Below are positions 7,816 through 16,741 of a DNA stretch of 64,000 nt, piece after piece. The position numbers and the translations under genes were made by a program. Position 1 is the stretch's first letter, and every line of letters starts with the position of its first letter. The notes below the pieces were generated by a model. That model worked only from the letters and a program-made list of their open reading frames with translations. It was not told where the DNA came from and did no database searches. This DNA is from RU20A sp042610495 (GTDB lineage Bacteria > Pseudomonadota > Alphaproteobacteria > Rhizobiales > Rhizobiaceae): assembly GCF_042610495.1 (NCBI RefSeq), contig NZ_JBHGAP010000010.1, forward strand, positions 109,207 through 173,206, given 5' to 3'.

Positions 7816-8475
7816 TCAGTGCGCCATCATCTCTTCTCGGATTTCATCGCCGCTCATGCCCGTCGGAAAATAGGTCGGCCAATTCGTGAGTTCGGCCAGG
7901 ACTTTTGCCCGGTCATTGCCCCAGTACAGGTGATAATGGCCCGCTTTCTGCGGCGCGATGATGTGGTCGCTGAATTGAATGTACTCCGGCGCGCCGGCGT
8001 CGCCGCCACTCTTGCGAAAGATGAAGCGGACGCCGCGATTGCCCTTCTTGTAGGTCAGAATCTCATGACCGTCGGTGACATAGTCGCCGCTGACCACCTT
8101 GTCGCCTGCATAGAAGGTCACCTTCTGGCCGGCGATCAAGATGCGGTTGGTCTCGGTGCGATAGCCTGTCTCGTAATAGGCCCGGTATTCGGCAGCCGTC
8201 ATGCCGCCCGCCTCAGCCTTGTGTGTCCAGACCGGGTCGAGCGTACCGTCTTTCAGGTAGGGATAGATCGACTGCCAGTCCCCTTCCCAATCGGAAAGTT
8301 CGCGCGCCTTCACCTGGCTGTCATAGAAGTAGCCCTTGCTGGCCGATCCGGCCTGGCCATGGTCATGGGCATGGGCATGGGGCTTGCCGCTCGCTGTTTC
8401 GGCCGCCTGCACGGGCGAAGTCGCCAGCATCGCGGTCAGCGCCAGAGCCCAAGCCAGGGTGATCGTCTTCTTCAT
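7816..8475 (-). CDS. zinT: ZinT-family periplasmic zinc-binding protein
   Basis: A 219-residue ZinT/YodA protein. Residues 1-24 form a signal peptide ending in VQA. A His-rich stretch (HAHAHDHGQ) follows, as in many metal-capturing forms. The calycin-like domain shows DWEGDWQSIYPYL and the zinc-binding region HYHLYWGN near the end. ZinT delivers zinc to the ZnuABC importer in the periplasm under zinc limitation. The ATG at 8473-8475 is preceded by AAAGGATGG. A 19-bp palindrome 41-59 bases upstream looks like a Zur box, so zinc-dependent repression is likely. No znuABC genes are near. Confidence 0.92.
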   Translation of the reverse strand: MKKTITLAWALALTAMLATSPVQAAETASGKPHAHAHDHGQAGSASKGYFYDSQVKARELSDWEGDWQSIYPYLKDGTLDPVWTHKAEAGGMTAAEYRAYYETGYRTETNRILIAGQKVTFYAGDKVVSGDYVTDGHEILTYKKGNRGVRFIFRKSGGDAGAPEYIQFSDHIIAPQKAGHYHLYWGNDRAKVLAELTNWPTYFPTGMSGDEIREEMMAH

Positions 8476-8515
8476 CGGTCCATCCTTTCGTGACGACTGC
8501 GGATACAGACGCCAA

Positions 8516-8534
8516 TATGTAATAACATTACATA
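8516..8534. promoter_or_regulatory. Zur-like operator upstream of zinT
   Basis: TATGTAATAACATTACATA is an inverted repeat with 8-bp arms (TATGTAAT/ATTACATA) and a 3-bp centre, resembling alphaproteobacterial Zur boxes of the GTAAT-rich palindrome type. Its place just upstream of zinT supports the call. Confidence 0.72.
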
Positions 8535-8913
8535 AACCGCCTACAGCGATGCGCGCGGGAAGGCAAGATGCCGCTGACAGAAGAGCGCTACATCCACAGC
8601 CCTCAGGGCAAATCGCAGGGGGAGGGGGGGAAGGACCGACGGGAGAAACCCGTCACAAAGATCCCTCCTTGGCAGGAGGGTGAAGGAGCCCGACACGGAA
8701 ACGAAGAGGAGGGGAGGGGAGGACACAAGCCGACAGGACGCGGCCCCCTCCCCTCTCCGAACGTCAATCTCGGCGAGGAAGAAGGAAACGCTGGGCAATG
8801 CTGAACGCGCGCGCGGTTGTCATCATTGCGGTCCGTACGGAGACGTGACGGTGCGCCGAGGTCTGCAACCTCCGGCCCTCTGGCGATCCCGGCCTATGCC
8901 AAGACAGAACCGC
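8535..8913. other. Intergenic region between zinT and the orphan parA
   Basis: No supported gene. It contains a hairpin at 8663-8680 and a polypurine stretch around 8706-8730 (GGAGGGGAGGGG) that can pair with a CCCCTCCCCTC block near 8745. Frames here are products of this purine bias. Confidence 0.4.
8663..8680 (-). terminator. Possible terminator downstream of the orphan parA
   Basis: Perfect 7-bp stem CCCTCCT/AGGAGGG with loop TGGC. Read leftwards it lies about 235 bases past the parA stop and is followed by a weak T-rich tail (TCTTTG). Weak evidence. Confidence 0.25.
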
Positions 8914-9642
8914 TCAGGCGGCAGAGGCCTGCGGCATCAGGACTGCGGTCGCACGCGGGGCGGCGGCGGCGTCTGCGCTGCGGTTGCGCAGTGCGGCTTC
9001 AACCTCGTCGGCATAGCGCTCGGCATTGAGAACCGCCTTGTCGAGATTGCTGACGCGGGCCGGATCGAGCCTGTGCAGAAAGGTCTTGTATTCGAACATG
9101 TCCCGGAACGCCGCTCGTTCGATAATCGGCGTATCCAGCATGCGGACGTTGCGCTCGTTCAGAAGCTGCTTGACCGCCTGCAGGGCCCTCGTCGTCACCA
9201 TCGAGTTGACGCGCGAGAGGAGGACCGCATGCGGAATGCGGATCCTCGCCTTCTGATCGAGATAGGCAAGAAGCTCGATCACCTGCGCTCCGCCCTGGGC
9301 ATCCATCGAACTGCCCTGGATGGGAATGATAACGAAGTCGGAAAGGCCGAGGGCGGTGGCAAGCAGCGGGGATTGCGCGCCGGGCAGATCGACGATGATG
9401 TAGTCGCATTTCGACTTGTATTCCGCCACGGTGCGGGGAAGCGCCGCGAGCGATACGTAGGTTGCGACCGTCAGATTGGCGACGGGGTCCGCCCCCTCGA
9501 ACCAGCGGGAAATCCACCGCTGCGGATCGGTGTCGATGATGGTGATGCGATGGCCGCGGCGCACCAGTTCGGTTGCCAGCAACAGCACGGCCGTGGTCTT
9601 GCCCGCGCCACCCTTGGTATTGGCAAATGTAATGATCGGCAT
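8914..9642 (-). CDS. Orphan ParA-family ATPase (VirC1/MinD-like)
   Basis: A 242-residue P-loop ATPase. The start at 9640-9642 gives MPIITFANTKGG, with Walker A KGGAGKTT at residues 10-17, IDTDPQRW and IVDLPGAQS for the later motifs. It lacks the N-terminal DNA-binding domain of RepA and has no parB partner beside it. Short ParA proteins of this type include VirC1 of Ti plasmids and the ParA-like proteins that position chemoreceptor arrays (PpfA/ParC). It lies 145 bp downstream of cheB on the same strand, so it may be read through from the chemotaxis operon. A longer frame to 9765 lacks family residues. Role not certain. Confidence 0.85.
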   Translation of the reverse strand: MPIITFANTKGGAGKTTAVLLLATELVRRGHRITIIDTDPQRWISRWFEGADPVANLTVATYVSLAALPRTVAEYKSKCDYIIVDLPGAQSPLLATALGLSDFVIIPIQGSSMDAQGGAQVIELLAYLDQKARIRIPHAVLLSRVNSMVTTRALQAVKQLLNERNVRMLDTPIIERAAFRDMFEYKTFLHRLDPARVSNLDKAVLNAERYADEVEAALRNRSADAAAAPRATAVLMPQASAA

Positions 9643-9786
9643 CGTCGTGCCCCGGCTGGGCAGGGAAAGGGCCTGCCATCCTGTCTGCGGAACCCTTGTT
9701 CCGTCATGCGCATCTTGCGACTTTATGGTTAACGAAACCTCAAGACCACATACCGGAGATCGCAAGGCAGGGCGGGCAAGGCCGGT

Positions 9787-10902
9787 TCAGCGGCGGCGAT
9801 CTTCCGTCTGGATCTCCGCCGCCAGAAGGTTGAGCGGCAGGATCTTGTCGACGCCGCCACGGGCGATCGCTTCCTTCGGCATCCCGAAGACCACCGAGGA
9901 CGCCTCGTCCTGCGCCACGGTGTAGGCGCCTGCCTGATGCATTTCCAGCATGCCGCGGGCGCCGTCGTCGCCCATGCCCGTCATGATGACCGCCATGGCG
10001 TTCGAACCGGCCGAGCGCGCCGCCGAGCGAAACAGCACATCGACGGAGGGACGATGGCGCGACACCAGCGGTCCGGGGCGCACCGACACGTGATACCGCG
10101 CGCCCTGCCGCTCCAGCAGCATGTGCTGGTCACCGGGCGCGATCAGCACATGGCCGCGCAGCACGGGATCGCCATCCACGGCTTCCTTGACTTCGACTTC
10201 GCAAAGCCCGTTCAGCCGCTTGGCAAAGGCGGCAGTGAATTTTTCCGGCATGTGCTGGACGATGACGATGCCCGGCGAGTTGGCCGGCAGGCGCTCGAGA
10301 AGCTCACGCAGGGCCTCCGTGCCCCCTGTGGAGGCGCCGATGCAGACCACCATTTCGGTGGTGCGCGCCATGGCCTTGCCGGAGGGGGGAGGGAGCATGG
10401 CGTCGGCCGTCAGCTTTTCCTGCGGCACCAGGCGGCCTTCCTTGCGCGGCTCGCCCTGGGCGGCACCGGCCAGCGCGCCGGAACGCCGGCCGAGCCGGGC
10501 CTGCGCGGCACCTTTGACCGCCTCGCAGATGCGCGCGCCCTGTTCGGCCAGGAAATCGGCCGCGCCGATCTTCGGCTTCAGGATCACGTCCACCGCGCCG
10601 GCCTCAAGCGCCTGCATCAGCGTTTCCGTGCCCTGTTCGGTCAGCGAGGAACACATGACGACCGGGATCGGCTTCTGGCTCATCAGCTTGCGCAGGAAGG
10701 TGATGCCGTCCATGCGTGGCATTTCCACGTCCAGCGTAATGACATCGGGGATCTCGTCCTGGATGCGCTTTGCCGCCATGAAGGGATCGGACGCCGTGCC
10801 GATCACCTCGATTTCCGGATCGCTTTGAAGAACGGAGACCAGTGTCTGCCGGACACTGGCGGAGTCATCGATGATGAGAACCCGGATCTTCTTGGCTGCC
10901 AC
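9787..10902 (-). CDS. cheB: CheB, chemoreceptor glutamate methylesterase/deamidase
   Basis: A 371-residue CheB. The receiver domain (about 5-125) has the acidic pair in LIIDDSASV and the phospho-acceptor Asp58 in ITLDVEMPRMDG. After a linker rich in charged residues (about 145-185) comes the methylesterase domain with the nucleophile serine in CIGASTGGTEAL, a catalytic-His region (VQHMPEKFT) and GMGDDGARGM near the end. It removes receptor methyl groups after phosphorylation by CheA. The start is GTG at 10900-10902, three bases after the cheR stop, indicating coupled expression. It ends the chemotaxis operon. Confidence 0.96.
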   Translation of the reverse strand: MAAKKIRVLIIDDSASVRQTLVSVLQSDPEIEVIGTASDPFMAAKRIQDEIPDVITLDVEMPRMDGITFLRKLMSQKPIPVVMCSSLTEQGTETLMQALEAGAVDVILKPKIGAADFLAEQGARICEAVKGAAQARLGRRSGALAGAAQGEPRKEGRLVPQEKLTADAMLPPPSGKAMARTTEMVVCIGASTGGTEALRELLERLPANSPGIVIVQHMPEKFTAAFAKRLNGLCEVEVKEAVDGDPVLRGHVLIAPGDQHMLLERQGARYHVSVRPGPLVSRHRPSVDVLFRSAARSAGSNAMAVIMTGMGDDGARGMLEMHQAGAYTVAQDEASSVVFGMPKEAIARGGVDKILPLNLLAAEIQTEDRRR

Positions 10903-10905
10903 GGA

Positions 10906-11772
10906 TTAATCCTTCACGAAGATGGTGTTGGCGATCTGGCGGATGGGGAGTTCCATCGCGGTGACCGACTCGGAATGGCCGATGAAGAGATAGCCACCAT
11001 CGGCCAGGCACTTGCACAGCCGCGTCAGAACATGCTGCTGCGTCGGCTTGTCGAAATAGATCAGCACGTTACGGCAGAAAATCAGGTGCATGGGCTCACC
11101 GACCGTATAGGCGTCGTCCATCAGGTTGAGGCGCGTGAAGCCGACCTTGCGGCGCAGGTCCGGCACGATGCGCATTTCCGGGCGGCGCGGATCGAGGGCG
11201 CGCATCACGTAGCGGCGCATCATCGCATCCGGCACCGGCTCCATCATCGGTGCGGGGTAAATCCCGCGTCGCGCCCGCTCAAGGACATCGGTGGAAAGAT
11301 CAGACGCAAGGATCTGGTAGTCGGGACCGCGCTTGTCGCGCTTGAAGTCCTCCAGCACCATCGCCATCGTGTAGGGCTCGGCCCCGATGGAACAGGCCGA
11401 ACTCCAGGCCCGCACCCGCCGCAGGCCGGCCGCCGCAAGAGCAGGCAAGGCCTCGTCCCGCAGGAAGTCGAAATGGTTCGGCTCGCGGAAGAAGTCGGTC
11501 TTGTTGGTGGTCACGACATCGATCAGGTAGATCGATTCCTGCTCCAGCCCGCCCTTGTCGAAGATGAAGTTGCAGTAGTCGTCGAAGGAATTCTGGCCGG
11601 TCGCCCTGAGCCGGCGGCGCAGACGCCCCTCCAGCATCGTCAGCTTGCCGGGCGGCATCTTGATGCCGCTGTAATTGTAGATATAGGCCGAGAGTCGCCG
11701 GAAATTCCGTTCGCTCAGGCGATCATGCTGAACTTTAGACGCAACAGCTGACACGGTACTCGAATTCCTCAC
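10906..11772 (-). CDS. cheR: CheR, chemoreceptor methyltransferase
   Basis: A 288-residue CheR that methylates receptor glutamates with S-adenosylmethionine. The N-terminal helical domain spans about 18-90; the TNKTDFFREPNHF segment and the SAM site SSACSIGAEPYTMAM follow, and IFCRNVLIYFDKPTQ is the hallmark C-terminal motif. The start GTG overlaps the cheW stop (GTGA). Both receptors in this operon end in the same tail but lack a classic WxxF-type pentapeptide for CheR docking. Confidence 0.96.
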   Translation of the reverse strand: MRNSSTVSAVASKVQHDRLSERNFRRLSAYIYNYSGIKMPPGKLTMLEGRLRRRLRATGQNSFDDYCNFIFDKGGLEQESIYLIDVVTTNKTDFFREPNHFDFLRDEALPALAAAGLRRVRAWSSACSIGAEPYTMAMVLEDFKRDKRGPDYQILASDLSTDVLERARRGIYPAPMMEPVPDAMMRRYVMRALDPRRPEMRIVPDLRRKVGFTRLNLMDDAYTVGEPMHLIFCRNVLIYFDKPTQQHVLTRLCKCLADGGYLFIGHSESVTAMELPIRQIANTIFVKD

Positions 11773-12278
11773 GCAATTTCGCGGGTCTGGACACCGAAGC
11801 TCGCAAGCGCCGCGCCGTTGTCGGAGAAGAGGCGGGCGAGGTTGACGATGACCACGAAGTCACCGTCGCGACGCACCACGCCTTCGATATATTCGGAGTT
11901 CCAGCGAACGCCGATGTCGGGCGCGGCATCGATCGCCTCATGGCGGAACGGCACCACCTCGAACACCTTGTCGGCCACAAGACCGATCGTCAGCATGCGG
12001 TGGGAGAAGGGAATGTCGAGCACGAGAACGCGCGTATGGGCGGTCTTCTCCATGGCCGTCATGCCGAGCCGCAGGCGCAGGTCCACGATCGGAACGCCCT
12101 GGCCGCGCACGTCGCGCAGGCCCATCAGATAGTCCGGGCCGTGCGGAATCTTGAAAACATCCTCGTGGTCGAGGATTTCGCGCACTACCGTGACGGGCAC
12201 GGCGAAAACCTCGTTGCCGAGGGCAAAGGTCACGAACTGGGATTCAGGACCGGCCAAAGTCTGTGTCGTCTTCATCAT
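11769..12278 (-). CDS. cheW: CheW adaptor protein (copy 1)
   Basis: A 169-residue CheW-domain protein linking CheA to receptors. The fold is seen from QFVTFALGNEVFAVP through GLRDVRGQGVPIVDLR to a C-terminal IVNLARLF. I place the start at ATG 12276-12278; the adjacent ATG at 12273-12275 is equally possible with AGG eight bases upstream. It shares only moderate similarity with the second CheW at 16238-16741, so the two probably serve different array positions rather than being a recent duplication. Confidence 0.93.
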   Translation of the reverse strand: MMKTTQTLAGPESQFVTFALGNEVFAVPVTVVREILDHEDVFKIPHGPDYLMGLRDVRGQGVPIVDLRLRLGMTAMEKTAHTRVLVLDIPFSHRMLTIGLVADKVFEVVPFRHEAIDAAPDIGVRWNSEYIEGVVRRDGDFVVIVNLARLFSDNGAALASFGVQTREIA

Positions 12279-12329
12279 CTCAACCTGCCTCATGCCTGGC
12301 GGTGCATATCGTCGTCATCACTATCGGGC

Positions 12330-12356
12330 CTTGCGGATTGACGGGCCGTCCGCAAG
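12330..12356. repeat. Hairpin between the first mcp and cheW
   Basis: Arms CTTGCGGA and TCCGCAAG with an 11-base loop in the 130-bp gap downstream of the mcp stop. It may stabilise or process the operon mRNA; there is no T-run for intrinsic termination. Confidence 0.35.
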
Positions 12357-12408
12357 CGATGAACCCGGTGCCGACCAGTGGCTGGCCGGCGCCGGGCTGG
12401 GGTCGGCA

Positions 12409-14238
12409 TCAGGCCGACTGTCGGAAGTCGTCATCCTCGCTGTCCGGCCCGCCCATCGACATGTCGAGGGCAAAACCCTTGGCGCGAGCCTGCTGGCCGG
12501 CAACCGAATGGTCCTGGGCCGGCTTGCGGGATGCGCCGGCTGCCTGCTGCTGCACCCGGCCGGCCGGCTTTGCAGAGGCCGCGGCACGGTGCGCGGCAGC
12601 GGCGGGGCGTGCCGACGGGCGGGCATTGCTCTCCTCGATGCGGAAGAAGGCGATGGATGCCTGCAGTTCCTCCGCCTGGGCGGCGAGTTCTTCCGAGGTC
12701 GAGGAGACCTCTTCCGATGCACCGGCATTCTGTTGCGTGACCTTGTCGAGCTGCTGGATGGCCTCGTTGATCTGCGAGGCGCCGATATCCTGCTCACGGC
12801 AGGCAGCCGAGATTTCAGCCACCAGTTCCGCGGTCTTGCGGATATCCGGCACCAGGCGGTTCAGCATGTCGCCGGCTTCGGTCGCGACCTTCACCGTCTC
12901 GCCGGAGAGGCCGCTGATTTCAGCGGCGGCAGCCTGTGAGCGTTCGGCGAGCTTGCGCACTTCAGAGGCAACGACCGCAAAGCCCTTGCCATGCTCGCCT
13001 GCACGAGCCGCTTCGACGGCCGCATTGAGGGCGAGAAGGTCGGTCTGGCGGGCGATTTCCTGCACGATCGAGATCTTCTCGGCAATGGTGCGCATGGCGC
13101 TGACGGCCTTGCCGACGGCATCGCCGGAGGCTTCCGCGTCCTTGGCCGACTGCCGCGCGATCTTTTCGGTCTGGGCGGCGTTGTCGGCGTTCTGCTTGAT
13201 GTTGGCGGCCATCTCCTCCATCGAGGCGGAGGCCTCTTCGGCAGACGATGCCTGTTCGGTCGCGCCCTGCGAGAGCTGTTCGGACGACGAGGAGAGTTCC
13301 TGGCTGCCGGACGACACGTTCTGCGAGGCAGCGATGGCATCGGCAACGACACCGCGCAGGCGGGCAACCATCGATTCGAGCGCGATGCCGAGCGTGTCCT
13401 TTTCCGACAGCGGCTTCGGCGAGACGGTGAGGTCGCCGTTGGCGATCTTGTCGGCAATGTCGGCCGTGCCGCGCAGGTTGGCGGTCATGACGTTGATGGT
13501 GTTGATGAGATCCTTGATCTCGTCATTCGTCTTGATCTCGACATCCTTGCCGAGGTCGCCGATCGAAACCGCGCTGACGACATCCATGGCCTTGCGCAAG
13601 CCATTGTTGATGCCGATCGCGATCCAGGCTGCCACGGCAAGGCTGGCGAGGATGGAGCCAATGACGGCGGCGATCAGGATCGTGCGGACCTGCTGGTAGG
13701 TTGCATCGGCCTCGGCCAGCATGCTGGCGACACGCTCTTCCTGGATCTTGACGAGCTCTCTCGTCCCTTCACCAACCTCTTTGGCGAAGCCGCGCATCTC
13801 GCCATTCGAAAATTCGATGGCGCCAGCGACGTTGCCAGACAGAAGAATTTCATCAAGACGTGCTGAAGCCTCATCAAACTTGTTGAAATCATTGCTTGTT
13901 TCGACCCAGTACGGCTTTCCCTTCTCCGACGCGGTCGCTAGGCCGGTTTCAATGATCCTGAGCGTCTCGTCCGTCAGGTCGTTCGCGACCTTGAGGAAAG
14001 GCCGGGCTGCGTCCACAGAAGGAGCGAGAAGCGCATTCTTCTGTTGGCGAATGATCTCAGACAGATTGCGGTCAATCTGGAGTGCATACTGGAGCCGCTT
14101 TTCCGGGCCGTTGGCGAGCTCGGCAATGGCATCGTTCACCGTCCCGAGACTCAGCACGCTGTAGACCGAAAGCCCGGCGAGAATGGTCAGAATGAAGGCG
14201 AATGCCAGCGTGAGTTTCAATTTGATCGTAAAGCGCAT
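12409..14238 (-). CDS. Methyl-accepting chemotaxis protein, membrane receptor 1
   Basis: A 609-residue receptor. Transmembrane helix 1 spans about residues 9-29, a periplasmic helical sensor about 30-185, helix 2 about 188-210, then a HAMP domain and a cytoplasmic signalling domain with the conserved hairpin EIARQTDLLALNAAVEAARAGE-type sequence (not quoted in full). Repeated Gln/Glu pairs flank the tip as methylation sites. The last about 30 residues (QQARAKGFALDMS and an acidic end DDDFRQSA) are identical to those of the neighbouring receptor. The signalling half is nearly identical in the two genes while the sensors differ, so they detect different signals through one array. Confidence 0.95.
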   Translation of the reverse strand: MRFTIKLKLTLAFAFILTILAGLSVYSVLSLGTVNDAIAELANGPEKRLQYALQIDRNLSEIIRQQKNALLAPSVDAARPFLKVANDLTDETLRIIETGLATASEKGKPYWVETSNDFNKFDEASARLDEILLSGNVAGAIEFSNGEMRGFAKEVGEGTRELVKIQEERVASMLAEADATYQQVRTILIAAVIGSILASLAVAAWIAIGINNGLRKAMDVVSAVSIGDLGKDVEIKTNDEIKDLINTINVMTANLRGTADIADKIANGDLTVSPKPLSEKDTLGIALESMVARLRGVVADAIAASQNVSSGSQELSSSSEQLSQGATEQASSAEEASASMEEMAANIKQNADNAAQTEKIARQSAKDAEASGDAVGKAVSAMRTIAEKISIVQEIARQTDLLALNAAVEAARAGEHGKGFAVVASEVRKLAERSQAAAAEISGLSGETVKVATEAGDMLNRLVPDIRKTAELVAEISAACREQDIGASQINEAIQQLDKVTQQNAGASEEVSSTSEELAAQAEELQASIAFFRIEESNARPSARPAAAAHRAAASAKPAGRVQQQAAGASRKPAQDHSVAGQQARAKGFALDMSMGGPDSEDDDFRQSA

Positions 14239-14382
14239 GTCGTGTCCCCATCAGTTGGTCTAACGACGCGCCCCGCGCATCGTGATGCATTCCCCCAAAG
14301 AAACCTGAAGCAGAACCCGCTTCCAGCGAACCGCACCTGCGATCCGCCGCCGCCTCATGCGAAAGCGTTCATTCATGTCTGC

Positions 14383-14402
14383 GGGGCGGCTTGCGCCGCC
14401 CC
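14383..14402 (-). terminator. GC-rich hairpin downstream of receptor 2
   Basis: Perfect 8-bp stem GGGGCGGC/GCCGCCCC with tetraloop TTGC, 15 bases past the stop of the upstream receptor gene. No T-tract follows on the minus strand, so it may slow decay of the upstream transcript or partly terminate it, lowering expression of the genes behind it. Confidence 0.4.
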
Positions 14403-14416
14403 GGCCCGGCAGGGCA

Positions 14417-16144
14417 TCACGCACTCTGCCGGAAATCGTCGTCCTCGCTGTCCGGCCCGCCCATGGACATGTCGAGGGCAAAACCCTTGGCGCGGGCTTG
14501 CTGGGCGGCAACCGAGTGGTCGGTCGCCGGCTTGCGGGCCGGTGCGGCGGATGCCTTCTGTGCGGACCGGGCGGCCGGCTTGGCGACCGGGGCAGCCTTG
14601 CGGACCGGAGCCGGCGCACGGGTTGCCGACGGCATGTTGGCGTCTTCCACCCGGAAGAAGGCGATCGAGGTCTGCAGTTCCTCGGCCTGGGCGGCGAGCT
14701 CTTCCGAGGTTGCCGACATCTCTTCCGATGCGCCGGCATTCTGCTGCGTGACCTTGTCGAGCTGCTGGATGGCCTCGTTGATCTGGGCCGCACCGATGTC
14801 CTGCTCGCGGCAGGCAGCCGAGATTTCAGCCACCAGTTCCGCGGTCTTGCGGATATCCGGCACCAGGCGGTTCAGCATGTCGCCGGCTTCGGCGGCGGCC
14901 TTCACCGTCTCGCCGGAGAGGCCGCTGATTTCAGCGGCAGCCGCCTGCGAGCGTTCGGCGAGCTTGCGCACTTCAGAGGCAACGACCGCAAAGCCCTTGC
15001 CATGCTCACCTGCACGGGCCGCTTCCACGGCAGCGTTGAGGGCGAGAAGGTCGGTCTGGCGGGCGATTTCCTGCACGATCGAGATCTTCTCGGCAATGGT
15101 GCGCATGGCACCGACCGCCTTGTTGACGGCCTCGCCGGACAGTTCCGCATCCTTGGCGGACTGGCGGGCGATCTTTTCGGTCTGGGCGGCGTTGTCGGCG
15201 TTCTGCTTGATGTTGGCGGCCATTTCCTCCATCGAGGCGGAGGCCTCCTCGGCGGAGGACGCCTGTTCGGTCGCACCCTGCGAGATCTGCTCGGAAGCCG
15301 ACGACAGCTGCTGGCTGCCCGAGGATACCTGGTCGGACGCCGAGAGCGCACCGCCGACGATGCCCAGAAGCTGCTGCACCATCGAGTTCACGGCGGCGAG
15401 CAGGCTGTCGGTATCGCCCTTGCGCAGCTCGGTCTTGACCGTCAGGTCGCCGTCAGCCACGGCGCGAACGACCTCGCGAACGTAGTCCGGTTCACCACCG
15501 AGCGTCTTCAGGATATCGCGGACGATGTAGACGGCGATACCGAAGCCCAGCACGACGCAGAGGCCGATGCCGCTGATGACCAGCGTGGAGGCGGAGCTAT
15601 AGATGGCAGTCGCCTCGTCGCTCGCCTTGTCGCCGCCCTTCGAATTGAAGTCGGACAGCTTCGTGATCGCATCGGACGCGGCGTCGTAGACCTTCTTCGC
15701 CTCGCCATTGTAGATACCCATCGCATTGGCCGTGTCATTGCGCGACGAGAAGCCGATCGCCTTTTCATGCAACGGCAGATACTGGTCCCAGGTCTTGGTG
15801 AAATTCTCGTAGAGCGCGCGCTCCTCGTCGCTGGCGATGCGCGGAATGTAGGCCTGGCGCTGCTTGTCGATTTCGGCCTGCAGACGGTTCATTTCGTCCG
15901 TCCAGGCCTTCATGCTTGCCTCGTCCTGGGAAATGACGTGCTGGAGGCCGGCGCTGCGGAAATCGGACGTCGCTGTGTTCAGGCGCCCGGCAATGTCTAC
16001 ACTCGGCAGCCAGTTGGTGGCGAGATCGGTCGACTTGTCGTTGACGGTGCTCATCTGCATCAGCGAGAAGGCGCCGAGCGCTGCAACGAGCAGGATGATG
16101 ATCCCGAAGCCGAGGGCAAGTTTTGCCTTGAGTGAAAGTTTCAT
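14417..16144 (-). CDS. Methyl-accepting chemotaxis protein, membrane receptor 2 (four-helix-bundle sensor)
   Basis: A 575-residue receptor started at ATG 16142-16144, seven bases after AAGGAT; an ATG six bases upstream is less well placed. Transmembrane helix 1 covers about 8-30, the periplasmic part about 31-185 has the heptad pattern of the Tar-like 4HB sensor, helix 2 about 187-210, then HAMP and the signalling domain. From the VSSGSQQLSS segment on it is nearly identical to receptor 1, including the C-terminal tail DDDFRQSA. Ligand unknown. It lies between cheW copy 2 and receptor 1 in the operon. Confidence 0.95.
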   Translation of the reverse strand: MKLSLKAKLALGFGIIILLVAALGAFSLMQMSTVNDKSTDLATNWLPSVDIAGRLNTATSDFRSAGLQHVISQDEASMKAWTDEMNRLQAEIDKQRQAYIPRIASDEERALYENFTKTWDQYLPLHEKAIGFSSRNDTANAMGIYNGEAKKVYDAASDAITKLSDFNSKGGDKASDEATAIYSSASTLVISGIGLCVVLGFGIAVYIVRDILKTLGGEPDYVREVVRAVADGDLTVKTELRKGDTDSLLAAVNSMVQQLLGIVGGALSASDQVSSGSQQLSSASEQISQGATEQASSAEEASASMEEMAANIKQNADNAAQTEKIARQSAKDAELSGEAVNKAVGAMRTIAEKISIVQEIARQTDLLALNAAVEAARAGEHGKGFAVVASEVRKLAERSQAAAAEISGLSGETVKAAAEAGDMLNRLVPDIRKTAELVAEISAACREQDIGAAQINEAIQQLDKVTQQNAGASEEMSATSEELAAQAEELQTSIAFFRVEDANMPSATRAPAPVRKAAPVAKPAARSAQKASAAPARKPATDHSVAAQQARAKGFALDMSMGGPDSEDDDFRQSA

Positions 16145-16237
16145 TTCCATATCCTTGGTTTGGTGGTGCTGCGTCACCAATGTTTTTATTCGGAGAAGAT
16201 GCCGGGTCGGCCGCCACGCGCGCGGCGGGCTGCCGGC

Positions 16238-16741
16238 TCAAAGTGCGGTCTTGTCCTGTTCGGCGGCGAAGATCGCATCGAGGCTCGGGACGATGATGAA
16301 CTCGCCATCCCGCTTCACGAGGCAATCGATGTAGTCGGAGCGCCAGCGCATCCCCACGCTCGGCGGTGGTTCGCTGGCCGCGCGCGGCAGCATCGTGACT
16401 TCGTAGACGCGGTCGGCGCGCATGCCGACCAGCGTTGTCTCGCCCTCGATCTCCAGTTCGAGAACGACGATGCGGCTGTCGATGGTCGGCTCGCTCGCTT
16501 CCATGCCGAAGGCAAGGCGGATATCGGCAAGCGGAATGACCTTGCCGCGGAAATTGATCACGCTGCCGACGAAGGCCCGGGCGCCCGGAACCTTGGTTTC
16601 CGGCAGGAGATCGAGAATTTCCTGCACCACGATGGCCTCGATGGCAAAAGTTTCGCCTGATAGCCCGAAGGTCAGCACGGCCACTTCCTCGCCGCCGTTC
16701 CAGAGCCTGTCGAACTGCTGTTTGTTCTGTACGATTGTCAT
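16238..16741 (-). CDS. cheW: CheW adaptor protein (copy 2)
   Basis: A 167-residue CheW-domain protein: AVLTFGLSGETFAIEA at the start, GSVINFRGKVIPLADIR in the middle, and a terminal region ending FAAEQDKTAL. Its ATG overlaps the cheA stop (ATGA), so the two are translationally coupled and probably form the core signalling pair. Confidence 0.94.
   Translation of the reverse strand: MTIVQNKQQFDRLWNGGEEVAVLTFGLSGETFAIEAIVVQEILDLLPETKVPGARAFVGSVINFRGKVIPLADIRLAFGMEASEPTIDSRIVVLELEIEGETTLVGMRADRVYEVTMLPRAASEPPPSVGMRWRSDYIDCLVKRDGEFIIVPSLDAIFAAEQDKTAL

Noticed and set aside
8541..8798. Minus-strand frame of 85 codons in the purine-rich gap
   Set aside because: Composition follows the purine/pyrimidine bias; no ribosome site or family pattern.
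8680..9732. Plus-strand frame of 350 codons
   Set aside because: Antisense to the orphan ParA gene, which has all ATPase motifs.
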